Positions 22,914 through 32,453 of a stretch of DNA of 38,949 nucleotides are shown here, piece after piece (position 1 is the stretch's first letter; each line of letters opens with the position of its first letter). The notes beneath the pieces were generated by a model that saw nothing but the letters and a program-made list of their open reading frames with translations, had not been told where the DNA came from and did no database searches. This stretch comes from Lachnospiraceae bacterium (GTDB lineage Bacteria > Bacillota > Clostridia > Lachnospirales > Lachnospiraceae), in assembly GCA_017469935.1 (NCBI GenBank), contig JAFUFL010000058.1, forward strand, positions 1 to 38,949, written 5' to 3'. The position numbers were made by a program, and so were the translations under genes.

Positions 22914-25900
22914 CTATCTCGCTTTCCAAGGAGTCCCCTCCGCATCGAGTGACTTCTGCGCCTCCGTCCCTTCATAGCAATGGATCACATATTTGTACTC
23001 GCCGGTATCATAGTCCTTCTCGTCGATCGAGCCGATGTCCAGAATGGAAGCAGGGAGATAGATGTCTTTGATCCGGTCGCATTCCTCTAAAGCATCGTAT
23101 TGGATATAAAATGTCCCTTCAGGTACGTACAGATCCCCCTCCATACCGGTGGGAACGGCGGCCAGCGTCGAGCCGTCCTTACTCATGAGCAAGCCGTCTG
23201 TGACCGTGAAGTTCTCATTGTCCTCGTCGACCTCATATTGGTCAAAGACTGCTCCGCTGATCGAGTTCTTATTGAACTTCAGCTTGGACGGGATCCTGAT
23301 CACATCCTGTGTGAAGAGAGGCTCACCGTAGTCCGTACCGAATGCGGCATATCCCATGGTTTCCAGCTTTTCAGGCAGCTCGATCCTTCCGAAGTTCTCT
23401 GTAAGCGTGAAGGCGGAGTCTCCGATCGATACCACCGAAGAGGGAAGGCTGACGTCTGCCAGAGGCGCGCTGTCGAATGCGTACTTTCCGATCTCCTTAA
23501 GCCCCTTGTTGAACACGACCGTTGTCAGGCCATAGCAGCCGTCGAATGCATGATCCCCTATTGTGCGCAGCGACTTAGGGAACGTCACCTTGCCCAGATT
23601 ACTGTTAAAATAGACCGCACTGTTCCCGATTCTCTCTGTTTTGGCAGGAACTTCATATTCCTTGTCCTTTTTACCGACGGGATATCCGATCAGAGTTTCT
23701 CCGGATGCGTCAAAAATAACCCCGTCTATACTCCGGTAATTCTCGTTCTTCTCATCCACTTCATACGCCTCACACTGTGAGAAGTCATTCAGGAATGTCA
23801 CGTCAATCTTCTCTACGGACGCCGGTATGATCAGCTTGCTGCTCCAGCAGTAAGAGAACGAGAATTCGTCGCTCCGAAGCCCCGTGACCGGAAGGTCCCT
23901 GAACGTATCGGGGATCGTGAGCACGCCTTTGTTGTACGTTTCGCAGTCCCAGAGCTCCGCGCGGTCCTTGAAGACATGGAAGGTCATTGTAATCGGATCC
24001 GCCCCGTCCGCTCCCGGCATCTCTTCTGTAACTGTCTCATAGACCATATAGTCCGGATCCGTCACGTCGTCATGTTCGATCTCGAACTGTTCGGCATATT
24101 TTTCCGCTGCCGACCCTCCCGAACAGTGCAGTGTGATACCGTCGTACAGATATATGTAGCCTCCGTTCCCGTCATCTTCCAAGTCGTAGGGAAAGACTTC
24201 TGTGCCGAATCGGAATACACTGTCCGGGATCACAAAGTCCGTGACTTCGCTGCAGTTTTCAAGCGAATGGTCCTCCAGCGCCGTGATTCCCTCCGGTATG
24301 ACCATGATCGGTTTCATTCCCCGGGGCAGCTCTATGATCGTATCCTTGGCCTTGTTGGTGATAAATCCTCCGGACGAGGCAAAATAGGGATTGCTCTCAT
24401 CCACTTCAAAAGCCGCTATGTTCATCATATTAAAGGCGTCGGTGCCGATGTATCTGACATTCGGGCCGATCCGGACCTTATCGATGACCGGATTCTCCGT
24501 CGAATGTGTGAACAGGTCATAGAAGCCGAACGCCCTGATGCCGATCGACTCGACGCTGTCCGGAAGATTAAAGGAAGAGAGCTTATCACACTCGAAGAAG
24601 GTCATGTTTTCGAAAGTCTTAATTGTATCCGGAAATACGACCTTTTCGATCGCGGACTCCGCGAAGGCGCCGTAACCGATCACTTCCGTGCCTTTTTCCA
24701 CTTTGTACTCGCCGCCTTTGGCGCCCGGGTACTGGATCAATGTTTTGCCGTCGCCGCTGTAGAGGACGCCGTCTACCGTCTTATAATTGGTATTTTTATC
24801 GCTGATCGTGATCTCCGCGAGATTATCGCACCCGTTGAAGGGAATAGACCCGATCTTCACAAGGCTCTCGGGGAGCCGCACAGAGGTAATGTTCTTTACG
24901 TCGCTGAAGGCGCCTCTCTGGATCTCTTCTACGCTGTCCGGGATCTCGAGCTCTGTGATGGCTGTACCGCTGAGCGCCTCAATCCCGATTGTCTTAAGGC
25001 CGTCGGGGAAAACGATTTTCTGCAGCGTGTTGACGGACAGCGCGTATCTCCCGATCTCCGTCACTTTTTTGCCCCCGACCTCTGCCGGGATCGTAAGCTC
25101 TTCGTCCTCTCCGCTGTAGCCGGTGATCACAGCTTCTTCTCCGGAGACATCCGCGTAGAGCGTCCCCTTTTCCGTCGGAATCTGTTCATAATTCCGGCTG
25201 TGGTCCAGATTCAGCTCAATATAATCCGAGCCGTGCACATTTGAGTTGATATCCTTGACCAAGACTTGACAGATAAAATCGTGGTCAAATTCCGACGCCG
25301 GTTTCATCTGGATCCGAAAGCCGTTTTCCAGGCACAGTGGGTACATCTCATACCCGGTGGTCTTCCAGTCAAAGTAAGGCAGCATATGCCCCTCGCTGTC
25401 GCGCTGGGGCGAATAGGAGATGCTTCCGGCGTTGATAAGAGTCTCATAGTTGGAGACATCGACAGAGGCCTTTCCGCCTGTCCACGCGCTCCCGGAACCG
25501 GATGTGATGTCGAGGACGCTCGCTTCCCTCTCTCCGGTGATATTCCTGGCAGTGATCACGACTTCCTCATCCTTATCCCGGTCGACGTCCATAAATTCAT
25601 GTCCCGGAGTGAGGAAGCAGCTGAGCGTCTTATAGATGCATTCCTCTCCGTTTTTCTGCGCCTGTATACATGTAAGAGGCGCCGGCGCTTCTTCCATATC
25701 CGTAGCGGCATGAAGCAGCATGGGGTCGGACGGAATATGCAGGACATTGTTCTCATCCGGCTCGATCACGACATTGGCCGTTGTGATCGCGAAATCGCCA
25801 AATCCGTTCCTCTGCAGTACCGTGTAAAAGGCGCTGGAAGAATTTCTCACCTGTTCTTCCGTCAGCTGCACGGTAAGTTCCTCGCCGCTGCGCTCGATCG

Positions 25901-27374
25901 GGGCAATCGTCCAGTCCGTATTCGTGCTCTCATTCCAGGAATCCATGTACGCATTGACAAATTGCGTGTAGCTCTCAGAGAGAGCGCTCTCTTCGGAATA
26001 CAGTTCTTTCGAGATGCCGTAGAGCTCCTGGTTGTCGCCGGGAAGATAGATGGACATGCCGGAGGCGCCGCTGACGTTGGACGTGTACTCGACCAGCATC
26101 CCGTCCAGCGCCTCGTGGACCGCCTGGCACTCCTGCGGATACATCTCTTCCAGGTTCCCCGCCAGGTCTCGGAGGTCCAGCATATCGTACGCGTCATTTT
26201 TGCTGCTTGCCGCGCTGAGTCCGAACGCCTTGGTTCTGGCTCTCGCTTTATTGATCTCCGGGTAGTTTCCTTCCTCAATTCCCTTCTTCATGGCTCCGAA
26301 GAGGACGCCCGCACTTTCGATCAGTTCGTCTGTCTTGCTCAGGTCCATGGCGGCCAGCGTCACATCCGGGTTGAAGAATTCCGACTTATTGGCTTCATAA
26401 TAGCTTCCGTACGTCTTCACGATCGAACTGACGATGGCCCGCGCGTCATCCGTGCTGTTGAGCGTGCCCAGGAAACTGTAATCCCAGCCGCGGCCGGACT
26501 CCAGCTCCTCCGATCCGACCAGATACTGCGCGTAATCCTTCCACAGGTTGGCCGTCTCTATGCTGCCCATCAGGCACGCGTCGAATCCGACCCAGTCCAG
26601 CTTCCTGCCGTTCGTGAATATGGTCTGGTCCATGGCACCGCGAAGTTCATCGAACAAAAGACTGTCGTTGTCGTAGAGCTCGTCGCTCCCATAGCCCCAC
26701 AGAGGGCCCGCGCCGTGGTCCCACAGAACAAGTCCGTAGTGCTTGGCCGGGAAATTCGTTGTGCAGTAATTGACGAACTCGGAGAGCGTCTGCGCGGCGC
26801 CCATGTCCGCCGTCTCCGCGGTCTGCGCCTCGACTTGCAGCTCCTCTCCGTTGGCCATATTGATCACGCTGTTGCATTTATTGGAGATATCGCTGGTCCA
26901 CCTCTTGCTCCCTCCGGTGTAGACAAGCAGGTTGTTCTTGCTGTAGTCCAGCCCCGAGGCGATCATCTCGTTGATGTCGTTGGTCGCGGCGCCGTAATGG
27001 CTCTCCAGGTTCGAGCCCACGACATAGACCATGACCGTGTAATCTTTGTCCGAGAGCTTAGGCAGCTCCCGCGCCGCAAAGAGCGCGGATGCCTTCTCAT
27101 CGATATCCATTCTCTTCTTATTCTCGGCGGCTCGGCTGTAATTCGAAGTCTCCTGTCCCATGATCACCAGCTCCGGCTTCTCGCTCCCGCCTGGTTCCTC
27201 CGCCGCCGCACTCTCATCTGCCGCGCTCTCCTGCGCCGCCGCACTCTCCGCTGCCGCCTGCGTCGCCCCCGTCGCGCCGCTCTGCGCCCCTTGCGTACCG
27301 GCCGCTCCCGTCGGTCCCCCGCAGGCGCTCAGGAACATCACTAACCCGGTAAGTATTGCAATCGTCTTCTTCAT
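22914..27374 (-). CDS. clostripain-family (C11) peptidase with BspA-type LRR region, lipoprotein
   Basis: ATG at 27374 with GGAGGAG just upstream gives 1486 residues. LSAC (Cys18) is a lipobox. An Ala/Gln/Glu linker leads to a C11 cysteine peptidase domain (about 110-500): VMVYVVGSNLES, LVLWDHGAGPLWG (His220) and GFDACLMGSIE (Cys267). After an intermediate beta-rich domain (about 510-740), many LRR_5 units follow, e.g. VTEIGRYALSVNTLQKIVFP, AITELEIPDSVEEIQRGAFS and LRTIGDHAFDGCYGLTTVVF, up to the end. The second gene of the operon encodes a zinc-ribbon/TM protein. It probably works as a surface peptidase whose LRR part binds host or microbial polymer. Confidence 0.87.
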   Translation of the reverse strand: MKKTIAILTGLVMFLSACGGPTGAAGTQGAQSGATGATQAAAESAAAQESAADESAAAEEPGGSEKPELVIMGQETSNYSRAAENKKRMDIDEKASALFAARELPKLSDKDYTVMVYVVGSNLESHYGAATNDINEMIASGLDYSKNNLLVYTGGSKRWTSDISNKCNSVINMANGEELQVEAQTAETADMGAAQTLSEFVNYCTTNFPAKHYGLVLWDHGAGPLWGYGSDELYDNDSLLFDELRGAMDQTIFTNGRKLDWVGFDACLMGSIETANLWKDYAQYLVGSEELESGRGWDYSFLGTLNSTDDARAIVSSIVKTYGSYYEANKSEFFNPDVTLAAMDLSKTDELIESAGVLFGAMKKGIEEGNYPEINKARARTKAFGLSAASSKNDAYDMLDLRDLAGNLEEMYPQECQAVHEALDGMLVEYTSNVSGASGMSIYLPGDNQELYGISKELYSEESALSESYTQFVNAYMDSWNESTNTDWTIAPIERSGEELTVQLTEEQVRNSSSAFYTVLQRNGFGDFAITTANVVIEPDENNVLHIPSDPMLLHAATDMEEAPAPLTCIQAQKNGEECIYKTLSCFLTPGHEFMDVDRDKDEEVVITARNITGEREASVLDITSGSGSAWTGGKASVDVSNYETLINAGSISYSPQRDSEGHMLPYFDWKTTGYEMYPLCLENGFRIQMKPASEFDHDFICQVLVKDINSNVHGSDYIELNLDHSRNYEQIPTEKGTLYADVSGEEAVITGYSGEDEELTIPAEVGGKKVTEIGRYALSVNTLQKIVFPDGLKTIGIEALSGTAITELEIPDSVEEIQRGAFSDVKNITSVRLPESLVKIGSIPFNGCDNLAEITISDKNTNYKTVDGVLYSGDGKTLIQYPGAKGGEYKVEKGTEVIGYGAFAESAIEKVVFPDTIKTFENMTFFECDKLSSFNLPDSVESIGIRAFGFYDLFTHSTENPVIDKVRIGPNVRYIGTDAFNMMNIAAFEVDESNPYFASSGGFITNKAKDTIIELPRGMKPIMVIPEGITALEDHSLENCSEVTDFVIPDSVFRFGTEVFPYDLEDDGNGGYIYLYDGITLHCSGGSAAEKYAEQFEIEHDDVTDPDYMVYETVTEEMPGADGADPITMTFHVFKDRAELWDCETYNKGVLTIPDTFRDLPVTGLRSDEFSFSYCWSSKLIIPASVEKIDVTFLNDFSQCEAYEVDEKNENYRSIDGVIFDASGETLIGYPVGKKDKEYEVPAKTERIGNSAVYFNSNLGKVTFPKSLRTIGDHAFDGCYGLTTVVFNKGLKEIGKYAFDSAPLADVSLPSSVVSIGDSAFTLTENFGRIELPEKLETMGYAAFGTDYGEPLFTQDVIRIPSKLKFNKNSISGAVFDQYEVDEDNENFTVTDGLLMSKDGSTLAAVPTGMEGDLYVPEGTFYIQYDALEECDRIKDIYLPASILDIGSIDEKDYDTGEYKYVIHCYEGTEAQKSLDAEGTPWKAR

Positions 27375-27484
27375 GACCACTCCTCCAAAGGCACCGGCCT
27401 TCTGCGCCGATTCTGTCAAAATATCGATCACTTTAAGTATAGCATATGCGCCGGCCTCTTCTGTTACACAAATATTACAAACTA

Positions 27485-27513
27485 TTGCAAATTAGTTCAT
27501 AATAGGATAGAAT
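27485..27513 (+). promoter_or_regulatory. promoter of the DUF3048 gene
   Basis: TTGCAA (27485-27490) and TAGAAT (27508-27513) are separated by 17 nt, about 60 nt ahead of the start. The divergent clostripain gene has a TATACT-like -10 near 27432-27440 on the other strand. Confidence 0.6.
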
Positions 27514-27571
27514 AGACTATGCATTTAACTTTTCACGGAAAAGCAAATTACTAAATACTTCAGGAGGACTT

Positions 27572-28930
27572 ATGTATAAAAGAAGTCTTTGTGCTCTGAC
27601 AGCCGCATCGCTTGCCCTGTCAACGGCTTTAATGGGATGCGGAAGCGCTTCAGCGCCCGCGTCAACCCAACAGGAAGAATCAGCATCAGCAGAAACAACA
27701 GTAATGACGCAGGAAACAGACGATTCCGCCGCGGCAGCGACCACCGTCCCTGACGCCTCGACGGAAGCGATCTCCAAGCCGGAGCCCAAGCCGGAACCGG
27801 AACCCGAGCCCGAGCCCGAACTTCCCAGAAGTCCCCTGACAGGTAAGGTCATGGATGAAGAGCTTCTGCGGCAGCGCCCTCTGGCTTTTATGTACCCCAT
27901 CAACCAGCAGGCCCAGCCTCAGTACGGTCTCGACAGAGTCGACGTCTTCTATGAGATCATGGAAGAAGGCAACATGAGCCGCCAGATGGGCATCATGCAG
28001 GACTGGCAGGATCTTGAGAGGATCGGCAATGTCCGCAGTATCCGCTCCTATTTTGTCTATGAAGCGCTCGAGTGGGATCCCATCATCATCCACTTCGGCG
28101 GTCCTTCCGACTACACCGGAGAGATCCTTACCCGCGAGGACGTAGATAATATCAACGGCACGGGTCACCCTTCCATGGGTCCCGACTACGGCGCCTTCTA
28201 TCGCATCCCGCATGACGGCGTTGCCCTCGAGCACACCGCTTATACGGACGCCGAGCATATCCTCAATGCGATCGAGGAGGCCGGATTCCAGAAGGAGCAC
28301 CGCGAGGAATACTATCACGACAAGCACTTTACATTTACAAAAGACGGTGAGATCAACGACCTCTCCCAGTATCCCGACGCCGTGGACGCCACCGAAGTCG
28401 ACATGTCCGGCTCCTACCCCGTCACACATTCCGCGCTCAGCTACGATGAAGAGGATCACCTCTACTACAAGAGACTGTACGGCGAGCCCCAGTGCGACGC
28501 GGTCACCGGCGAGCAGATGGCCTTCACCAACATCTTCATCCAGCGCGCCGAGTGGGTCTACGCCAACAACGACTCCCGCGAGTGGGAAGCGGGAACGCAC
28601 GGCTATCTCTGGTTCCGCATCGAGGATCCCGGCTATGACGGATTCTACATTACGAACGGCAAGATGATCCACGTCACATGGAACAAAGCGGACGACTATG
28701 AGCCCACCCTTTTCTACGATGACAACGGCAACGAAGTCACTGTAAACCAGGGACGTTCCATGATCTTCATCATCCGCGACGACAGGGACACCTTTGAGAT
28801 CGACGGCATCGACTACTATCCCGAGGATCACAAGACCCTCACGGAAGCCGACCTGGAGGAATCCTCCGAAGGTTCGACCGCGGAAGAGGAATCCGCTCCC
28901 GCCGAAGAGCCCGAAAACGAGGAGATGTAA
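27572..28930 (+). CDS. DUF3048 (YerB-like) lipoprotein
   Basis: The 452-residue protein has a lipobox LMGC (Cys23), a Ser/Thr/Glu-rich then Pro-Glu repeat linker (about 25-85), and the DUF3048 pair of domains. Recognisable blocks are SPLTGKVMDEELLRQRPLA, GLDRVDVFYEIMEEG, RIGNVRSIRSYFV, VYANNDSREWEAGTHGYLWF, NGKMIHVTW and VNQGRSMIFII. The family is typified by B. subtilis YerB, an extracellular lipoprotein without a well-defined role. An acidic tail (PAEEPENEEM) ends the protein. AGGAGG precedes the start. It is monocistronic, followed by two hairpins. Confidence 0.88.
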   Translation: MYKRSLCALTAASLALSTALMGCGSASAPASTQQEESASAETTVMTQETDDSAAAATTVPDASTEAISKPEPKPEPEPEPEPELPRSPLTGKVMDEELLRQRPLAFMYPINQQAQPQYGLDRVDVFYEIMEEGNMSRQMGIMQDWQDLERIGNVRSIRSYFVYEALEWDPIIIHFGGPSDYTGEILTREDVDNINGTGHPSMGPDYGAFYRIPHDGVALEHTAYTDAEHILNAIEEAGFQKEHREEYYHDKHFTFTKDGEINDLSQYPDAVDATEVDMSGSYPVTHSALSYDEEDHLYYKRLYGEPQCDAVTGEQMAFTNIFIQRAEWVYANNDSREWEAGTHGYLWFRIEDPGYDGFYITNGKMIHVTWNKADDYEPTLFYDDNGNEVTVNQGRSMIFIIRDDRDTFEIDGIDYYPEDHKTLTEADLEESSEGSTAEEESAPAEEPENEEM

Positions 28931-29006
28931 ATTGCGGTTATTCACCTCCCGGTAAATTTTGGTCGCGGGGATCCGAATATCGCAAAAAAACGAAACCCTT
29001 CTGCAC

Positions 29007-29035
29007 TTAGCAGTGCCGCGTCGCGGCGCAGCTAA
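29007..29035 (+). terminator. first hairpin after the DUF3048 gene
   Basis: TTAGC and GCCGCG pair with GCTAA and CGCGGC, giving a two-step stem about 80 nt after the stop. No T run follows, so its role as terminator is uncertain. Confidence 0.4.
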
Positions 29036-29047
29036 AGGATAATACAA

Positions 29048-29080
29048 AAGGCCTTGGGACCGGTCCCAAGGCCTTATCTT
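29048..29080. terminator. terminator-like perfect palindrome between convergent genes
   Basis: AAGGCCTTGGGACC and its complement form a perfect 28-nt palindrome followed by TATCTT. It lies between the DUF3048 gene and the 3' end of the minus-strand seven-gene array. Confidence 0.65.
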
Positions 29081-29140
29081 ACTTTCCTTCCGGCAGGTCT
29101 CGCGGAGCGGGCTCCCTGCGTCCGAAGATCTTCGCCGCCA

Positions 29141-29830
29141 CTATTTTGTCGGCGTCGCCCCGTAAGAAAACTGAAGTTCCTTCGGGACATGATGCTTGTC
29201 GCCGATATACAGGAGTCTGATCTGATCCTGCTCATCGATCTCGGCACAGCTCACGCATACATTGTAGAGCTGAAAGCGCTCCATTCTCTCCGCAGGTATC
29301 CCCGAGGCGTAATTGAGAAAAGTCTGAATGGCCGTCCCATGGGAGGCGATCACAATATTTTGTCCCCTGTGCTCCCGCGCGATCCGCATGACCGCCTGCG
29401 ACATCCTGTCATAGACCTCGATCATGGATTCCCCGCCGGGGGCCCTGGCATGTCCTCTGTCTTCACTGAGAACATACATCCTGTAAAACTCGGGATAGCC
29501 CTCCTCGATCTCTTCCTTGGTCCACCCGTCGATCGCCCCGAAATCGATCTCCATTACACCGGGTTCCACCAGCACCGGAACTTCATGGTCCTGGGAAGAG
29601 AGGCAGTATTCCAGCGTTTTGGCGGCGCGCTGCAGCGGACTTGTGACCCCCAGGTCCACACGGATGTCCCTGAAATAGTTCGCCAGGCACGCTCCCTGCT
29701 TCTCTCCCACATCGTCCAGCGGGTTGTCCGTCTGCCCCTGGTAGCGCAGCTGCTGGTTCCACTCCGTTGTCCCGTGTCTCACGAGATACACTCTTGTCTT
29801 CTTCTCTCCGGCCATATCGTTTTGATTCAT
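29141..29830 (-). CDS. histidine phosphatase (phosphoglycerate mutase-like)
   Basis: The 229-residue protein carries VYLVRHGTTEWN (His19), TSPLQRAAKT, PGVMEIDFGAIDGW and IVIASHGTAIQTFL, the four signature blocks of the histidine phosphatase superfamily. A GGGAGC site precedes the start. It is the last gene of the minus-strand array that begins with the helicase, 26 nt after the transglutaminase-like gene. Members act on phospho-sugars, cobamide precursors or phosphoproteins; the substrate is not evident. Its place beside a kinase and a PP2C makes a role in phosphate-signal removal conceivable, but that is inference. Confidence 0.85.
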   Translation of the reverse strand: MNQNDMAGEKKTRVYLVRHGTTEWNQQLRYQGQTDNPLDDVGEKQGACLANYFRDIRVDLGVTSPLQRAAKTLEYCLSSQDHEVPVLVEPGVMEIDFGAIDGWTKEEIEEGYPEFYRMYVLSEDRGHARAPGGESMIEVYDRMSQAVMRIAREHRGQNIVIASHGTAIQTFLNYASGIPAERMERFQLYNVCVSCAEIDEQDQIRLLYIGDKHHVPKELQFSYGATPTK

Positions 29831-29856
29831 TTGTAGGCTCCCTGCTATCTTTTTTA

Positions 29857-30633
29857 TTAAGTGAACATATTTCCGCGCCGGGTCCCGCAGGCCGGAACAT
29901 TTCTCTTCCAGTCGTGGTCCCTTGCCGCCTCCTGATCGCTGATCAGGTAATACTTGTAGGAAATATCTCCCTTTCTGCTGAGATTGATATCCCAGGTCAT
30001 ATCCAAATGATAAGCCTTTCCGCCGATCTTCACAATATTCCAGGCGTGATTTCCGTTGTCATCCTCAAAAGCCGACTGCCCCGCCACGACGATGCAGGGG
30101 ATGTTCAGGGCGTTCAGTACAAGCTTCACGGTTTTGGATATGCCGTCACAGACGGCGCACTGCTTGGAGAAAATTCCGATCACGGAATGGGCCGAGATCA
30201 GTCTCCCCTTCTTCCGCTCGCTCAGAGCCGTGTCGTCATAATCCGTTTCCGAGGCCAGATAGTCGTGCAGCCTTCGCACCGCCTGTGCGTCCGTCATCCG
30301 GCCCAGATCCAGTTTGCGGATCAGATCGTTCACGCCCTGCTCAATCCGGCCGTTAAAGTCGCGTATGATCTCCCCGCCGAGCGTGTAGGAAGGCTCGATC
30401 AGGGTCCTCTCGCAGGCCCCGGAATACTTTACAATATGGAGCTCCCTTCCCAGATAGTAGAGATGCGGATTGTCCAGGACGAGCGCCACATAGATTTCCA
30501 TGATCCGATCCGCATCGGCGCCGCCCTCAATCTCGGCCGCCTTTCTGCCGTTTACCACGGCGTCGTGCAGCGCCTCATAGATCCGCCGGTCCCGGCGGTT
30601 CATTCTTGAATAGTAATAGCGGTCCGCGATCAC
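29857..30633 (-). CDS. transglutaminase-like cysteine protein
   Basis: The 258-residue protein starts at GTG, with GGAGG 6 nt upstream. It has the transglutaminase core triad: Cys162 in CAVCDGISKTVKLVLN, His196 in GNHAWNIV and Asp211 in HLDMTWD. This order matches bacterial transglutaminase-like proteases or crosslinkers (PF01841 type). The first 130 residues are helical and of unknown role. There is no signal peptide, so action in the cytoplasm is expected, which is less common for this fold. Neighbours are PP2C (42 nt upstream) and histidine phosphatase. Confidence 0.83.
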   Translation of the reverse strand: MIADRYYYSRMNRRDRRIYEALHDAVVNGRKAAEIEGGADADRIMEIYVALVLDNPHLYYLGRELHIVKYSGACERTLIEPSYTLGGEIIRDFNGRIEQGVNDLIRKLDLGRMTDAQAVRRLHDYLASETDYDDTALSERKKGRLISAHSVIGIFSKQCAVCDGISKTVKLVLNALNIPCIVVAGQSAFEDDNGNHAWNIVKIGGKAYHLDMTWDINLSRKGDISYKYYLISDQEAARDHDWKRNVPACGTRRGNMFT

Positions 30634-30675
30634 CCTTGTCCTCCGTTTACTCTGTTTGATACGGCCTCATTCGTT

Positions 30676-31662
30676 TCAGATACAATGTGCCCGGCGTCTG
30701 TTCCATCTGCTCGCGCTGTGCCTTGCCATCTTTCTGCGTCTTCGCATTCGTCTCCGATAGGCTTCCGGCCTGCCGGCCTCTCCGCCATCCTTGTCAAAAT
30801 AGGCCATGACCATCGTGATATCATCCCCGCAGCCCAGGGCACTTGTCTCCGAGAGCCATCCTTCCAGGCTCGACGCGACCCTGCAGAATCCGTATCGGAC
30901 CGCCGCCTCGTAGTAGGCCATACAGGTCTTCTCGTATTCCTGCTGCGTTCTGTGGCTGTTCGCCATTCCGTCTGTCGACATCATGAACATATAGGGCAGC
31001 GCGTCCGGTCCGGGAGACGGGAACACGGAAATCGCACTCTTCTTCCAGGCGTCCGTACTGCTCAGCGAGTGGGTCTCCACGCCCAGGATCTTATCGCTCT
31101 CCACCGCGTACTGGACGCCGTCCCTGCTCACCAGGACAATGTCGCCGTCCCCGATCTGGAAGGCAAAGACAAATTCCGTCGTTATGAGCAGTCCCAGAAG
31201 CGTCGTGCCGTAGAGCTTGTACACTTCTTTCGGGTCGCCGGCACCATTCAGGCCGCCAGTGTCATTCAGACCGTCAGCGTCATTTGGGCCGTCAGCGTCC
31301 GGATCCCCGACCGGCGGCTGTCTCCGCTCCTGCATGTGATCGCGCAGCACGCGCCGCTTCCACTCCCTCTCTATGGACTCCGGGATCTTCAGGTTGCCTT
31401 CCCGGCTCAGATAGGACCGCAGCATGAGGCTGTCGCCTTCGAAACTCTCCAGAATCTCCTTCATGCTGCTGCAAAACACTTCCGCCGCGATCTTCGCGCC
31501 GACGCCGCTGTGCGGGCAGCGCTCGCTCCCGTGCCCGTCGGCGGCCGCGATCACGACGGCCGAGTCCGACAGACTCTCGACCCGGCAGCTGTCCTGACAC
31601 TCCGTCCCCTTTCTGATATGAGAAGCCCCCCTGACGCTGATTCCATATAGATAACGTTTCAT
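30676..31662 (-). CDS. PP2C-type protein phosphatase
   Basis: The 328-residue protein has the PP2C metal motifs ADGHGS (Asp42), FQIGDGDIV, STDGM and GCGDDITMV. A low-complexity Asp/Gly/Asn linker (about 118-143) interrupts the domain between strands. The C-terminal 35 residues are strongly basic (RRRMRRRRK), perhaps nucleic-acid or membrane contacting. It starts 12 nt after the VWA gene and is the phosphatase member of a TerY-P-like triad. It would be expected to reverse phosphorylation by the upstream kinase. Confidence 0.88.
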   Translation of the reverse strand: MKRYLYGISVRGASHIRKGTECQDSCRVESLSDSAVVIAAADGHGSERCPHSGVGAKIAAEVFCSSMKEILESFEGDSLMLRSYLSREGNLKIPESIEREWKRRVLRDHMQERRQPPVGDPDADGPNDADGLNDTGGLNGAGDPKEVYKLYGTTLLGLLITTEFVFAFQIGDGDIVLVSRDGVQYAVESDKILGVETHSLSSTDAWKKSAISVFPSPGPDALPYMFMMSTDGMANSHRTQQEYEKTCMAYYEAAVRYGFCRVASSLEGWLSETSALGCGDDITMVMAYFDKDGGEAGRPEAYRRRMRRRRKMARHSASRWNRRRAHCI

Positions 31663-31674
31663 GGGAGTTCCTCC

Positions 31675-32442
31675 TTACCAGACATCCTCCGCCTTTACGT
31701 CTTCGGGCTTTGGAATGTTGTTGATACTCAGGTAATTCTGCGCCTGTACGGCGGGCTTTTTCTCTTTTCCTTCCTCCGCGATTTCTCCCTGTTCCTGCTT
31801 TTCCTTATTCTCATCGGTCTTGGAAGCCGGCGAAGAGACGGAACTGACCAGCGTGGACGCCCACTTAATGAGTCCCGTGAGCATAGTCGCGTTGTTTGCC
31901 TTGAAGACGAGCTCCGGGTTGCCCGTAAACTCGGTCAGCACGTCATCGTCCGCGTCCTTGCCGATGGAAATGGCGATCCTCACTGCTTTTTTGCCCCAGG
32001 GCATCTTCAGGAGCTTCTCCAGCGGTCCCTTATAGTTATCGGTGGGCATGCCGTCCGAGATCAGGACAATCACGGGAGGGAGCGCTCTCTCCGGCATGGG
32101 AGGAATGCTCAGCTGCGCTGCCAGAAGGGAGAAGGCCTTGCCCATATCGGTGAGGCCGTCCGCCTCCAGATCGTCCCAGGCGAAGTCCTCCACCGGAACC
32201 GGCTCCGGCGTGATCCAGGAGGCGCCTGTGGAAAACCGCAGCGTTCTGACATAGACCTGCGCGTTGGGGTTTTCCAGTGCCGCGCTCTTCATCTCGGGAA
32301 TTACCGACTGGATCGCGTTGTTGAGGGCACCGATCTTCTCCTTTCTCATCGAAGACGAGTTGTCCGCTACCCAGAAAAAGTACAAAGGCCTGCTGGCGAG
32401 TTCTCCGCCGGGTCTGACCAGATTGGTGGTTTTGTTTGGCAT
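31675..32442 (-). CDS. VWA-domain protein, TerY-like
   Basis: ATG at 32442 with AAGGAGG 7 nt upstream gives 255 residues. The metal-binding MIDAS is intact: Asp27-x-Ser29-x-Ser31 in VADNSSSM, Thr in GLTDMG and Asp in VLISDGMPTD. The VWA domain fills about 15-210; a Lys/Glu-rich linker and a short conserved-looking tail (NYLSINNIPKPEDVKAEDVW) follow. There is no signal peptide, so it is cytoplasmic. Small VWA proteins of this type (TerY) pair with a zinc-ribbon kinase and PP2C. The tail may be a phosphorylation or docking segment. Confidence 0.85.
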   Translation of the reverse strand: MPNKTTNLVRPGGELASRPLYFFWVADNSSSMRKEKIGALNNAIQSVIPEMKSAALENPNAQVYVRTLRFSTGASWITPEPVPVEDFAWDDLEADGLTDMGKAFSLLAAQLSIPPMPERALPPVIVLISDGMPTDNYKGPLEKLLKMPWGKKAVRIAISIGKDADDDVLTEFTGNPELVFKANNATMLTGLIKWASTLVSSVSSPASKTDENKEKQEQGEIAEEGKEKKPAVQAQNYLSINNIPKPEDVKAEDVW

Positions 32443-32453
32443 ATTCTTTCCTC

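Noticed and set aside
25266-27344. Plus-strand open frame of 692 codons opposite the clostripain gene
   Set aside because: The minus frame shows the C11 catalytic His and Cys and LRR units; the plus frame is a Arg/Leu-rich shadow caused by GC-rich codon use.
29141-29830. Assigning the histidine phosphatase to glycolysis or cobalamin synthesis
   Set aside because: The signature blocks only give the superfamily; no neighbouring cob or glycolytic gene supports a specific pathway.
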